Part shown: positions 26,489 to 38,628 of the stretch, one piece after another
Layout: each line of letters begins with the position of its first letter
Position numbering within the stretch: position 1 is the stretch's first letter
Source: Chalciporus piperatus
Lineage: Eukaryota > Basidiomycota > Agaricomycetes > Boletales > Boletaceae
Length of the DNA: 64,000 nt
Assembly (NCBI GenBank): GCA_038093975.1
Contig: JBBPTG010000004.1
Span: 186,001 to 250,000 of the forward strand
Reading direction: 5' to 3'
Position numbers and translations under genes: made by a program
The notes under the pieces: model-generated
Database searches by the model: none
What the model was told of the DNA's origin: nothing
What the model saw: only the letters and a program-made list of their open reading frames with translations

Positions 26489-27468
26489 TTACCTAGACAA
26501 GTCCTGTACGAGATAGAAACGACCTTCAGGTGCATTCTCGGCGGCCTTCAGCATCTGGTCCCTCGAATGGGTTGTCAACAGGCCGAACACTATCGATCCG
26601 GCTGATAAACCACTTCTAACACCGGCGGGCGCATCTTCTACAACAACACCTTGTGGTAAAGTTTGTCTGTGTTCACGCTCAATGGTTGATATGACTCACA
26701 GTTGGCGGCACTGACACCGCATCTAGCGGCACCCTTGAGGTATGGATCTGGGCTTGTATGGACACCATCAGCTTCGAGCAATCAGCGAGAGCGAGCTGGA
26801 GAATTACTATGGTTTGCCTTTCTGAACATCCTCTGCCGTTACGAAATCATCGGGTGCGTCTATGTTTGCAGCTCTAAGGGCAGCCGTAGCATAAGCCCTT
26901 GTGGCAGATGTGCAGATCGTCCAACGTTGATCGGGTTTACTCCTGGCTGGCGCAAGCTGTAATCGGAGGGCAATTCATTCACGAAAAAAAAAAGTTTGAT
27001 AGTAGGGGGAAATCCTACATTGTCGATTATCGAGCGAACACCGGGTAACATCTTGATGCCACTGTCTGCACACTCGACAATAGCTCTCTCGAATCGGTCT
27101 GCCTCCGCCTGAAGAAGTATCAGAAGTGCAAGTGAGGTCAAACAAAGCCCCGCAAGACCTTTAGCAGTTCTTCATCGGTGATATTACACCACTTGGCGAG
27201 ATTCTCTGTTGTCCTGACGCCATGCGAGCCTGGGGGGATTAGTTGGCGGGTTGGATCTATAGTGGTGGGATACGTACTGCGTAGGATTGTTTGCAGGTCG
27301 AGACCAGGGTATGTTTTTGCAAAAATGTCCCAGGCACCGACGACACCAGCGGTCGAATCGACCAGCGTGCCGTCCATGTCAAAGAGACTAGAGATCGATG
27401 AGGGAAGTGATCAGGTCGATCGAGAACGAAACTCACACTGCGTCAACCTGGAACTTTACCTCTGGCAT
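26489..27468 (-). CDS. HAD-superfamily phosphatase (GPP/DOG-like)
   Basis: Subfamily of small-molecule phosphatases related to yeast glycerol-3-phosphatase (Gpp1/2) and 2-deoxyglucose-6-phosphatase. Exon 1 is MPEVKFQVDAV; exon 2 continues LFDMDGTLVDSTAGVVGAW, the HAD motif I with nucleophile Asp and the second Asp. SHGVRTTENLAKW and motif II (WTICTSATRAYATAALRAAN) follow; then DAPDDFVTAEDVQKGKP gives the motif III lysine, and VVVEDAPAGVRSGLSAG the motif IV acidic pair. The protein ends FYLVQDLSR, with TAA at 26489-26491. Several short introns divide it; one carries a run of ten A/T bases at 26984-26993. Substrate could be glycerol-phosphate, a sugar phosphate or another small phosphate ester. 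Confidence 0.87.
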
Positions 27469-27669
27469 CGTAGCTGGTGGTGGTTGAGAATAGACCGGGA
27501 AGGGCTATCCACGGCCCGGGGTGTCCAGGGTTTCGGAAAGCATGACCGAGTCAGCGATTAGCTTGTTAATTTTGGGCTGTCAGTGTCATGAACGTGTGTT
27601 TGGATCTAAAGCCGTTGCCAAACAACCGCTCGATGTCTATCCCAATATGGATCCGTCAACCTGTCAATC

Positions 27670-30571
27670 ATGCCTCCACGACGTCGTCAGCAGTACACCC
27701 AGGAAAGCATAGATCAGCAATTACAGCAGATACATCTCCTCGATGCGTCGTCGTCTTCTGAGAATCTGGAACAACTAGGTCCCATCATCAAACAAATCCA
27801 TGCCAACCGCCAGCAGGACGTGTACTTGCGTAACCTTCAAGCACTCATAGAAGCCAAGGATGGAGAGATAGAGAGCATTTGTACGGAGAATTATCAAGAA
27901 TTCATCTCCTCCATCTCTACACTGTTCACCATCAAGTCCTACACCACCAACTTGCGCGAGAAGATTGCAACCTTGGACGAGAGCGTTGCGCATCTGGGGA
28001 AGGGACTGGTCGAGAAGAAGAGGACTCTGCTTCAGTCGAAGAAGACAGCTTCGAATCTCGATGAAGCGATAGACACCTTTCAGGCTTGCCTGGGGCTACT
28101 CGATGTGATTGACCGTATTGGAGACATGATCAAGGAAGGCAAGTTCTGGAGTGCGTTGCGAGTGAGTCTGCTTTGGGTGTTGCTGTTGACTCCTTGTACT
28201 GAATGCTTTCCTCCTCGAGTCTTTGGAAGACATTCAGGCCATGCCGCTGACATCACTGTCGCAAACCCCCCTGTACCAGCATATATTATCCTCGCTTCCT
28301 TCACTTCGAATTCAGGTCCAGAATGCTGTCACCGCGTCCATGAAGCAATGGCTTCTGGAAATTCGAAACGTAACTGGCGCTGTAGGGAGAGCAGCTATGG
28401 AAGCCATGGATGCTCGCTCGAGGAAATGGAAATCCCGACGCGAAAAGGATCCAATGTTGAGACTGAGTCGCGTGGGCAGTGCAGTTGAGATGGTTACATA
28501 CGAACGGACAGATAGTGAGTCCACTTTGCTCGACTGATTCGCTCAGACTCAACCATGGCGGCACCCCAGACAACGTACTTGACAAGGACAAGATTAAAGT
28601 CGATTTCCAACCGCTGTACCAATGCATCCATATCTATGTTTCTTTAGATGCACTCGATGATCTCCGCACGTCATACCAAGCTGACCGCAAGGCTCGCTGA
28701 CCTCCATCTTGATTCATGAATGTTGCTAATCTCCATGCAGGCCCAATCGGACCTCATTCTCCCTACACCACTCCCTCTATCCTCCCTTCCTGTCATATTG
28801 GAAGAAATATGTGGCTTCTTCATTATAGAAGCCCACGTCTTGGAAACGACTTCTGGTTTCCGCTCGGAACGGGAAATCGAGGAACTATGGGATGCTCTAG
28901 TGGAGCGTTTGTCCTCATCGATTGGCTCCGCCTTGGCTGAACAGAAGGGCCCAGACACATTTTTGATGGTTAAGGAATGTTTGACAACATTTGTTATGAC
29001 TCTCGAGGTAAGTATCCATTATCGTTGCCTTGCACAGTGACATTGATGATCTAGCGACGCAGTCATACTCATATTCGACACATTCCCTTCACTCACTATC
29101 CCTGGTACTGTTCGAGAAATACACGGGACTGCTCGAAACCGAGTTCAGCAAGAAATTGGATGGCGTACGCTCATCGTCCATGCTGACCTCGCATTCATTC
29201 CGAATCTATTCATCCAGGTTGTGCTCCGAGACGATTACTTGCCAATGCATGTCACAACGGCATCCGAGCGAGACTCAGTACTTAACGGCGTGTGGTTAAG
29301 TTCCTCTGAGAAGGAAACCCTTTCCACGTATGCTATCCATTTTGCGTAAATACACAGGTGCCTAACATCGTTACAGAAGTCACTTGCCGATCGCTCTACC
29401 GTGGTCACAGAGCTTTTATCTGTGCTGTCAAGATGTAGGTGACTTTTTTCCAGTAGGGGCGGAACACTCAGAAATTTGCAGATCCGAGCCTTCATCCAGC
29501 AATTTTATCAATTCGTGGAAGGTGTATCTCAACATCACGGCAACATAGACGAGCTGCTAAGTCGGGTATGTACATCCACCCTATTGCGACTATTGTTGAC
29601 AAGAGCTTGCTTCCAGTCACTCGACAAGCTTCTGTCGAATCACATAAGTGACAGCATAAACAAGCGGCTTCAGAGCGCTTCAGCGCTCTCGCAGATTGCC
29701 CAGATCGTCACCAATCTAGAATACTTCGAGGTAGCTTGCACAGAGCTCGGGCAGTCACTCACCAACCTCAGGTAACCACTTTCGCAGAAATCCTGCAATG
29801 ACCTTATTATTTTTCCAGGTCTACTCAAGGGGGCGGAACGATCCGTCTCGGCTCTTCGCCATTCTCGGAGACATTCCAGCGTTCTCAAAGACGCATCACC
29901 GCGCTCATCACCTCAAAACTAGATGATTTTTTTGACCTCTCTGAATATGAGTGGACGCCACATAACCGAGAAGACACACCGAGCATGTATCTCTACGAGC
30001 TGGTGAACTGGCTCACCACCGTCGTGGATTCTCTAGCACTCAAGGACACGTACAAAGACGAGGCCTACAAGGATGCTGTGGGGTACATCGCAGAGTGTCT
30101 CATGGTAAATCGTCACCGCCTCAAGTGTTCCGTTTGTTGACATACGACGTTTCACTTGTAGAACTTCATGATTGGTCCGACAGTGCCGTTGATGAATGAT
30201 AATGCGGCCGCCAACATTGTGACCGACATGAACTTTCTGGAAGCTGAGATTACCCGGATAGGTCGAGGACACCTTAATACATCGTTCACGGAGCTCCAGG
30301 CGGTACGTTTCCATGAGTCAACGAAGATCCATCTTGCTAATAGCCGCGGCAGATGGCAAGAATTGTTCTCTCGGACTCGGTGCAGGAATACCTCAATCCA
30401 ACAGTACGGCAGACTTCTTATGGAGAAGTTAAGCCAAAGAGACTGCAAGCACTTCTGGAGAAGCTTGCAAGGTATGGTACCTCACGTCGAGACAACGCCT
30501 CGAGGGAGAAGGGAGAAAAGCGTAGGAAGGAAGCAGAGACGTTGAATAGACTCAGCCTTACATATACTTAG
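27670..30571 (+). CDS. SEC15: Exocyst complex subunit Sec15
   Basis: Sec15 is the exocyst subunit that binds the Rab Sec4 on secretory vesicles and contacts Sec10. The N-terminus begins MPPRRRQQYTQESIDQQLQQ. A conserved helical block follows: FISSISTLFTIKSYTTNLRE, then LDEAIDTFQACLGLLDVID and GKFWSALR. Middle exons give EDIQAMPLTSLSQTPLYQHI and VTASMKQWLLEIRNVTGAVG, characteristic of the Sec15 domain. The C-terminal region has FFDLSEYEWTPHNREDTPSM and YIAECLMNFMIGPTVPLMND, and ends LSLTYT. More than ten short introns. No lesion found. The gene overlaps none of its neighbours; a HAD phosphatase lies divergent, 201 bases away. Confidence 0.92.
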
Positions 30572-30830
30572 TATTGCCTGCGGTTGAATTGCTTGTGCCG
30601 GAATAGCATCACAGAAAGGTATAACACATCTATAGCAACGACAGAATGTTGAGTCCGCCCCCGCGGCTGCAAAGTTTGTATTAAAAAGCGTAGAAAACAG
30701 GAGAGCATCCCCAGGGGCAGGAGCGGCATAACAGCGATTCAATAGGAAAAAGGTGTATCATTCAACGTCGTGATGGAAGGCGACCAGGCAATGGACACAC
30801 GGAACCAACCCAGAAGAGATCTACCCTCGC

Positions 30831-31655
<825 letters not shown>

Positions 31656-32860
31656 TGTGTGCTGCTGAATACGGAGGGTGAAGACAAGTGGTTCGTCGAG
31701 ATGTAAGCTGAGAGGTAAAGAGCAAGTTTGCGGTTTGGAAAGGTAACGTGTGCGAACGGCCTTTTGAACTCCGCCAGTGGCTGCGTTACCTGACAAGTGA
31801 CTTGTACGGGAACCAGTCTTTTATACCGTTCAGTGCTGCGGTACACGTACTAGTACACAACGAAAGATACGTGGCCTACACTGCGGAACGTTGTGTCGAA
31901 CCCAGTTACCTCTCACGCGAGTCACTCCCCGCAGCCTCGGCACTCCGAGGCAAGATGCATAAAATGAGACTCGTCACTTAGTCTCCCAAAACCAGACTCT
32001 CGATGAGCAGAACACAGTCGTTCTGCTCTATTGAAACGTTGTACTGTACAAATGAGACACTCCAGGCTACCCACTCAAGGCTTTGAGCCCCCCTGCATCA
32101 GATGAGCGCTTTTGATTTGACTATGGTAGACTGATTTACTTCCCGTCTCACGACTCACAAGTGCCTGTGCTAACTGATGCGAACCGACCTAACATGGTAA
32201 CAGATTTCGTGGTTGAAATCAGGGGTATCGTTTGAAATACACCAATGCACTGCACAGCGACCGAGAGCCAACGGGACTAACCCGGCTCCGTTATAGTTCA
32301 GAGCAGACGCCCAGTCAGTGGCTCAGACGACAGGCGCGAGCGGTTTGACTCCGATTGAGTGGATCCAATCAATCGATTCCCGTGGCTCTAACCGTATGGA
32401 GCATCTCTGGTCTTCGTTGGCACGTGGAGATCACAACTAAGGATTAGACTGCTGTATCTGGATCAGCGAACCAAGATCGCAAGATCGAGCACTGTAAGTC
32501 TGTTTGCATTGGGTGATCACCCCGATCTTACATCTCTCCGCCAACGGTGGAAAATGACCCAGTTAATTCCAGGGATGCTTGTTATCTACAGATTGAGTAG
32601 TCGGGATAGGGATGAAATGCATGTAATGACTAGGGGACAAATGACTGTGACACTAGTGTAAAGAAGGTGCAGAATGAGGATGAGAGTAAAAATGCAGAAA
32701 ATGATGGAACAACAACACTTGTACGCTGGTGGGGATACAGAGCCACAAATAGGCCTCGGTGTACATGTTTCTATAGTATGTGAAAGGGCACGAGGGTGCC
32801 TACTTTTCGAATTATGAGAGTGTCGCTTATCGACCACTCTTGATGATGCATTATCTAAAT
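31656..32860. other. Long intergenic stretch, no gene recognised
   Basis: About 1.2 kb 5' of ARF1 and 3' of the dual-specificity phosphatase. Open frames here are short and have no protein-like composition or motif. It presumably contains the ARF1 promoter and 5' leader next to 31655. I found no tRNA-like fold, no repeat array and no transposon ends by eye. Confidence 0.5.
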
Positions 32861-33531
32861 TTACCCCTTCAGATGAGTGTCCACTTTGTGGCGCCATCCA
32901 ACATAGTAGGGGCAAGTGGGAGTTGGTTGGTATCTGCAGAGCTCGAACAGGACAAGCTGTTCATGAAATCCGGCGTTAAACCAGACTTGCTCTCGTGCTA
33001 TGCGGGAATCTATCAGTGATGGAAAGAAGAAAAAACTTGGCAAGAAAGAGACCTTTTCTGACCGCTGCCATTGCCTGTGTGGCGTCGAGTTGACGCGTAC
33101 ACATCACTATGGCGCATTAGCGATAGTTACTTCAAGGGGCACGGACGCGACTTACGGTACGCGGCGACCACGGTGGCGCTACGAGTAATACCTTGATAGC
33201 AATGTACAAGGACAACGCCTCCGCCGGCGATGGCTTTGTTTATGAAGTGACAAGCAGTAGGGAGCCAAATCAAAAGATCGGCAAAGTCGACATCTTCTAC
33301 AGGGATTCGCAGATGAGCAATACCAGACTCGGGAAGTTCTGCGGGAATAGCGTCATTGCAGACGGAGACAATATGGGTGATCCGACGTTCAGATAACGAC
33401 CGTGGTGTTCGAGCTGCCTGGATACTATATGCAGTTGGATCAGCAAACAATACGTCACGAGGAATGATGTACACTTACTTTCCGAGGTACAGCTTACTTT
33501 CGATGATTGCATCGACGTTCCTCCAGCCCAT
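32861..33531 (-). CDS. Small dual-specificity protein phosphatase
   Basis: I assembled a 170-residue protein from four exons: 33479-33531, 33156-33424, 33053-33106 and 32861-32997. It begins MGWRNVDAIIESKLYLGN, joined by a split Asn codon to IQAARTPRSLSERRITHIVS. The catalytic loop is HCYQGITRS (HCxxGxxR), with the nucleophile at about Cys93, and the general acid is probably in the acidic EDVDFADLL segment. The last exons give AAYLMCTRQLDATQAMAAVR and AREQVWFNAGFHEQLVLFEL, the usual helices after the P-loop. It contains only the phosphatase domain, so the substrate (MAP kinase or other phosphoprotein) is unknown. No lesion. It stands alone in a gene-poor stretch. Confidence 0.87.
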
Positions 33532-34928
33532 ATTTCCCTGCCGAATTGTTTGGAATCCCTGCAGGAATGTCCGAGGTGATGACTCGACGCATTCTAGGTT
33601 ATGTACCTTGCCCCCTCCAGCGTCAAGGAGGCGTAGGCGACTCGGAATGTCGAGTAACCGTATGCGTCATGGGTAGCAAGCACATATTCGACACTGGCGT
33701 TGAATGGCAGTGTGCAATTTCTGCAGAGTCACAGCCAGGACGACTCGCAAAGAAAGAGACTCTGAAATGCGGTGCCGCAGACGGGGACCGAGAAAGGAAA
33801 TGGGACGAACGCGCACTCACCGCCACCGACACGGTGGGTATGACGTATGCAACATTGGGTGGGACGCCAAATGTTCAGACGCGAAAAAGTCAGCTTGCCG
33901 CAAGTTGTGCGAGTAGTAGGTTACATGCCTGTCCGGGTGAACTACCCGAGCCGCTGATCCTGTGCTTCGCTGATGATGATTGCCATCTATGGAAGTTTAC
34001 CTAATACCTCACCACTATCTTTGGCATGTTCGGAATGTGAAGGTAGCCGTGTCCCGGCGGTCAGCCATCCAACATATCTTGACTCTCTCCCCTGACGCTG
34101 GAATAGATGCACTGCAACGGCATGCACAAATCCAAAGCACAAGCGCGTGCCTTTTCCCCCTTCCACCAGCATTGCCTGCCTGTCGAGCGTCCAACAATTC
34201 AGGTACCGCGATCGATCTAATTCGATCAGGAGTAGTCCGAGCAGCAATACTGCCAATACACCGATGATATCATATCGGTCGTGCATTGGACTGATACCCG
34301 TTGACTTCGCCACCTTCTAAAAAATTGACTGCTGTCCGTGTAGTGTCAGTTCGGTCGACCCACTACCGACTCTGTTCATTAATGGTTGGGCTGAAGCTCA
34401 CTTACTTCGCAAAATTTTTGATCGCTTCCATTCCCATTGGCCCGACTGTGCACATGCATGTGTCGAACCTTCTCCTGCTTTTGCTGACCATTGCCACGCG
34501 CAAAACATGCTTTTGCCACGTTGTCAAGTAGCGTGAGCTGCCACCAGTGTCACGGTGATGAGTCCCCGAGGCTGCATGGGAACATAACGAGGTTTTGGGC
34601 CACATTGCGCACGGTGCCTCGAACATAGAACGTGTCATCGAATCAGAAAACGATGTGGCGGCATTGTAGGAATGGCGACGGGAGACAAAAAACGCGTGCA
34701 CACTTGTGGCTAGACTATCGATGATTAATGAAGCCTCGTTGCTAATAATCCTAATTGGCACGGTGGCACCTTGTTCCTCGGGGATATCCGCACGCACGCA
34801 AACGGAATGCTCAGGACGTAAGGAAGTCCTTAAATACGGAGCCGCTCAGCCAGTCTGAGCCAGACAACCGCCACTTTGAAGTTTCCTATCGTACCAACGT
34901 ACATAATACCTTTGCGTAAGGCAAAGAG
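33532..34928. other. Long intergenic stretch, no gene recognised
   Basis: About 1.4 kb upstream of both flanking genes (dual-specificity phosphatase and the basic protein). The longest open frame (33507-34004, +) overlaps the phosphatase first exon on the other strand and has no recognisable motif. Both promoters should lie here. I cannot rule out a noncoding RNA. Confidence 0.45.
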
Positions 34929-35492
34929 ATGCTTGAGATCGAGTGGAAATCATCTGTAAGTCATCCTCACGTGATCCTAGGTGTGCACTTTCTGATCGCC
35001 CCAAAGCATTATCACTCAGATGGCCGGCGACGTAGCCGTCCCAAAGCCTCAACAATTCACGGCTGGCTCGTGAAGTGGCGGGCCACATTCAGCGGTAACG
35101 AACAGCTTCGCAAAGAAGGTATTCGTGAGATGCGGGAGGCCAAGGCTGTGCGGGAGTTAAAGAAACAGCGAAAGGCAGCCCGGCGAGCAAAGAAAGGAGT
35201 ATCAAAGTCCATCTTCAGCTTCTGGCCATCCTCACTTGGAAAGAAGAAGACGATGAAGCGACCACAGAGGCCAAAAGTGCTCTCTCGTGACTCTCAGCAA
35301 TCGTCTTCCAAACGAACTGGAAGCACCCGGCATGTGGCTTCCCCAAGTCACTCACCGAGACCTACTCCTGCCAACAGCCGGCGTTCCAGTAATAACCGCC
35401 AGGGAGCAGTGGACCGGAAGCCACGTAGCTCACGACAGACATCTTACAACAGTGGCAGGAACACTGTTTCAGCTTCGAAGAGGACGAAGTGA
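34929..35492 (+). CDS. Small very basic protein of unknown function
   Basis: No family recognised. The frame is open from ATG 34929, but a GTAAGT donor at 34956 and an AAAG acceptor about 50 bases on would remove an intron in phase, giving MLEIEWKSS joined to HYHSDGRRRSRPKAS. The body has a short helical block, GWLVKWRATFSGNEQLRKEG, then a Lys/Arg-rich helix (REMREAKAVRELKKQRKAAR) and a long disordered Ser/Arg/Lys-rich tail to SASKRTK. This composition suggests a nuclear or nucleic-acid-associated protein, but that is inference. Coding status rests on biased composition and open frame only. Confidence 0.5.
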   Translation: MLEIEWKSSVSHPHVILGVHFLIAPKHYHSDGRRRSRPKASTIHGWLVKWRATFSGNEQLRKEGIREMREAKAVRELKKQRKAARRAKKGVSKSIFSFWPSSLGKKKTMKRPQRPKVLSRDSQQSSSKRTGSTRHVASPSHSPRPTPANSRRSSNNRQGAVDRKPRSSRQTSYNSGRNTVSASKRTK

Positions 35493-35815
35493 TTCGTCGC
35501 AGGGACCTAGCCATTAATGCAATGTAATCGTTATCCACAGGGACACGTATTTATGACAATATATAACTTGCACTTTGGATGTAAATGTTGCTGGATCCAA
35601 ATTTGAGAGCACATGATGTGTGGTCAATTGCGGATATGAGCCGGTAATGGGTATTCTTCCATTCGGATTATAGCGATGTGCCAAGGACGGGAAGGTGCTC
35701 AATCCAACACCTGAAGTCTGGGACGTGGTACCCGAGTAATAACGTGTCGATAGCAAGAAGTTCTACAGAGGGTGAGGCGAGACTGAGAAAGTGGTGGAGT
35801 TGTTACGTACAATGC
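35493..35815. other. Intergenic stretch between two 3' ends
   Basis: The basic-protein gene and the DUF3245-like gene converge here. Nothing beyond presumed 3' untranslated sequence is visible. Confidence 0.45.
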
Positions 35816-36819
35816 TTAATGTGTTTCTCCCGAGCCGGTGAAGATGTGAGTTTTCTTCTTCTTTCGCCTCTTACGTTTCTTTTTGGTATTGTTGGGATTG
35901 GAAGGTGTATCGGACTTATCGCTAAGTCCCGGCGGGCCGTCAAGATTCAACAATGGAGGGCTGAACGGTGTAGCTTTATCGGGTATGCGAATAGAATCGG
36001 TGCGGACTCGACTTGCTTCTGGGCTTGTTGCGTTTCCCAGTACCGGAGCTTCTCAGCGCGAAGAAAAGGATCAGCCCAGCGAGTAAACACCGTGAAAGTC
36101 TACGCACCAGTGAGCAATGCCTCCGGGGGCGAGGAGACGAGAGAGCCCCGTCTTGCACTCCCGTTTGGCTTCTGACTCTGGGGATTGATTCGTTGCTTTT
36201 CTTTCCTCGAAGGTGTGACGACTGGGACCCGATTAGTATGATGCTCTGGAGCATGGTGGGCCTCTCACTAAGCTTCGACATCGCCTCAGACCCTCCGTCC
36301 ATCTCCAAAGAAACCGAGTCCGTGAACCTTTTTTGGATAGGTGATTGTGGTGCGGCTTCCAAATTGATCTTCCGTTTCTTCTTACTCCCTTCCTGTCCAA
36401 AGGGGTCCACCTTGATTTTCCGTTTCGTTGGTCGGCCTTTGAGCTCATCGTCATCTGATTTTGAGGACTCTTGTGGGCGTATTTCCATAACGCTTTCATT
36501 CTTTGCGCCATTCCTCACCAGTTTGCCTTTTAATTTGGATGCTTCATAAGCATTAGGTGTGGCAGTAGGAATAGGTGCACCAACGCCCAGCCTGGATAGA
36601 CATCATTGCAACATTGCCCCGCATACACAATATCGTCTCGTACCTTGGTGGTCGTCGTAGTTCCTCCTCGATTATTTGAGATATATTCATACCACTAGAT
36701 GGAATTTGCGCCTTATGAGATGGCTTTATCCAAGACGTTACTAGATTATGAGCAAAAGACATAGACATGTCAACTTGAGCCTGTAGTTGCTCTAAGTCGA
36801 TGTCATCCTCGGTGACCAT
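35816..36819 (-). CDS. DUF3245-like nuclear protein of unknown function
   Basis: The N-terminal half matches the pattern of the small fungal DUF3245 family: MVTEDDIDLEQLQAQVDMSM, VTSWIKPSH, then EELRRPPRLGVGAPIP and YEASKLKGKLV. The middle is Lys/Ser-rich (GRPTKRKIKVDPFG, GSKKKRKINLEA). I joined three further introns by phase. One has a textbook TACTAAT branch site and ends CCCAG near 36225; after it comes IVTPSRKEKQRINPQ. The final exon carries PLLNLDGPPGLSDKSD and the basic run TKKKRKRRKKKK, and ends TGSGETH. Basic patches suggest nuclear or nucleolar location. I chose ATG 36819 (good context, start of family homology); an in-frame ATG at 36945 would add 42 residues. Confidence 0.7.
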
Positions 36820-36996
36820 TGCGGGTACTTGCAACTTGCTGGTACTTGCGCATAGAGCTGCGGCAGAGAAACAATTTCGACTTGATTTAGACGCCCCGTC
36901 AATGACTATTTTCTCACGTTTAGCTGCACCGGCGATCAGATTCATAACAACTTGAAGCAAACCGCACCCCCTTTGTGTCTCTCTCAACGTCCAGCA
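36820..36996. promoter_or_regulatory. Shared promoter region, DUF3245-like / Gemin2-like
   Basis: These 177 bases separate the two divergent starts (51 bases if the upper in-frame ATG of the DUF3245-like gene is used). No clear motif is seen. Inferred from layout. Confidence 0.45.
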
Positions 36997-38244
36997 ATGG
37001 GCAACAAGCGGAAATGGGAGCAAGTCAACGATTCTGACTCGGAAGAAATCACGCCAGGCAAACAAATCCTCCCCGTGGCTAACCTCCCGAATGACTTTGA
37101 CCGAGAGCCCCAGGATGGCCTCCAATACTTGTTCATGGTCAGGTAATACTCCGAGCTCACCGCAATTCTACCATGGTTCACTAAGTTTGTAGACGAGATG
37201 CGCGTCGACTGCCACACGTTACTCGAGCGCGAAACCCATACGAAACGTTGGAAACGACCATTGACACGCATATTGTTGCAAGCGTACCCCCTCCCGATGT
37301 GCTTCCATGTGAAGAGTGGAGGATAGCATTCCAAACACACTTCTCCAACTTAAGAAAAGTAAGTCCGCACCTCGGTCAATCATGTCGCTCGCATTCACCT
37401 GCCGCAGAATATTACTCAGTCAACAACCCTTGCCAACTTGGATCGCTTAGGTCCAAGACACAGGATTATGCCAGAGAAGAAAGATAGGGATGCATGGTGG
37501 AGATTTCTCGCTGGTCATCCTGAATCGACGTGGAGCCCGAAAGCCCGGTATCCACGGAAGAAAACCCATTCTATGAGAGCATTCAGCGATGACATTTCCC
37601 CCGATACGCAGCCAACACAACCATCCCATCCACGGACTGCCACTCTCGCTGACACAGCGCGGAATGGCATACAATGTGTTCTGCCTTCTCGAAATCTATC
37701 AGGAAGTTCAGCGGCGGTCAACTCCTCGACATCATCGGAGGAAGTCCAAGAAAGGCACACTGAACTACTTTCACCGCCCGAGGTTACACCGACTCATCTA
37801 CAGGGAATTGATCATGTATCGTAATCGTTTCTCTCCGTTTTCTTCGCTAATTCTTCAACATAGCGAATGTCGATGCACCTGCTGATGTACTTTACGCACT
37901 GGATAAACCTCCACCTGCAGAATCCCAGCGACCCAGGATCAAGTATCCCAAGCAGTCATGGGCGATGGATTTTCGCACTTCTTGCCAAAGTAGAAGATCA
38001 ATTGTCAGCTGACGAGATGAACATGCTTCGCAATCTTGCCCGTGCCTGCCTCAGGTTGATTCAAAGCTCCATAGCGAAGTCCGAAGAGACTACTGCGTCA
38101 TCCGAAACAGTGTCAGGTCGTCGAGGAGAAAATAGAACTCGGATGTCGGATGCTTCATGTTGGATCACCGTTGCTGCAATCGCTGGACATTGGGGTCAAA
38201 GGGACCTCTGGATAGATGCCGCGGCCATGATGGCTCAAATATAA
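36997..38244 (+). CDS. Gemin2/SIP1-like snRNP assembly factor
   Basis: Gemin2 (SIP1, distant to yeast Brr1) holds the Sm-protein pentamer during spliceosomal snRNP assembly with SMN. Exon 1 begins MGNKRKWEQVNDSDSEEITP and continues GKQILPVANLPNDFDREPQD, then GLQYLFMVR. A split Arg codon joins RDARRLPHVTRARNPYETLE, the conserved Gemin2 signature. Further exons have DRDAWWRFLAGHPESTW, and near the end LLMYFTHWINLHLQ, then SHGRWIFALLAKVEDQLSAD and LRNLARACLRLI, matching the C-terminal helices. It ends AAMMAQI. Five or so short introns. I am fairly sure of the family; no SMN-like gene is in this window to support partnership. Confidence 0.8.
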
Positions 38245-38628
38245 TTTGCCTCCATGGGGTTGTGTCATGGCGAAGAATCTGGTACATGCCCTCTTTCCGA
38301 CCTTCGAGAACCATAGCAGTTATACAACGGAGGAGGTTTCCTCGCGTTAACCAGATCACAGCATTGTCTTGCCATGTACACCAGATTCACGTATCTCAGC
38401 CAACCATTTGGATGTTCACTACGAGCTGCAGGAACGAAGCTGGAAGTCGAGATCCTATCGAACTCACTCGGAGATGGAAGATCGTGGGAAGCGGCTATAA
38501 GGTCCCTACCTCGAGGCCAAGCGGTGGACGCTAGTCGGAGATTGGCGACCCTAGTACCCTTTTGACCTGGTTGGTTGCGTTTTCCTTCCTCCTTCTGCAA
38601 CCCCCATCTCCCTGCACCGGTTCCCAAC
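38245..38628. other. Intergenic stretch, no gene recognised
   Basis: Lies 3' of the Gemin2-like gene and 5' of the KNH-like gene. Open frames on both strands lack family features. A pyrimidine-rich stretch (about 38580-38615) precedes the next ATG, as is common in fungal 5' leaders. Confidence 0.45.

Noticed and set aside
26984..26993. Run of ten A bases, considered as the tail of a retroposed gene
   Set aside because: It falls in an intron of the HAD phosphatase as part of the polypyrimidine tract on the coding strand, with no target-site duplication or processed gene beside it.
33507..34004. Plus-strand frame of 165 codons
   Set aside because: It overlaps the first exon of the dual-specificity phosphatase on the other strand, begins without supporting context and has no protein-like motif.
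31656..34928. Possible tRNA or transposon in the long gaps
   Set aside because: No GTTCRANNC-type loop with a matching cloverleaf and no terminal repeats were found by eye. A tRNAscan or repeat search would be needed to settle this.
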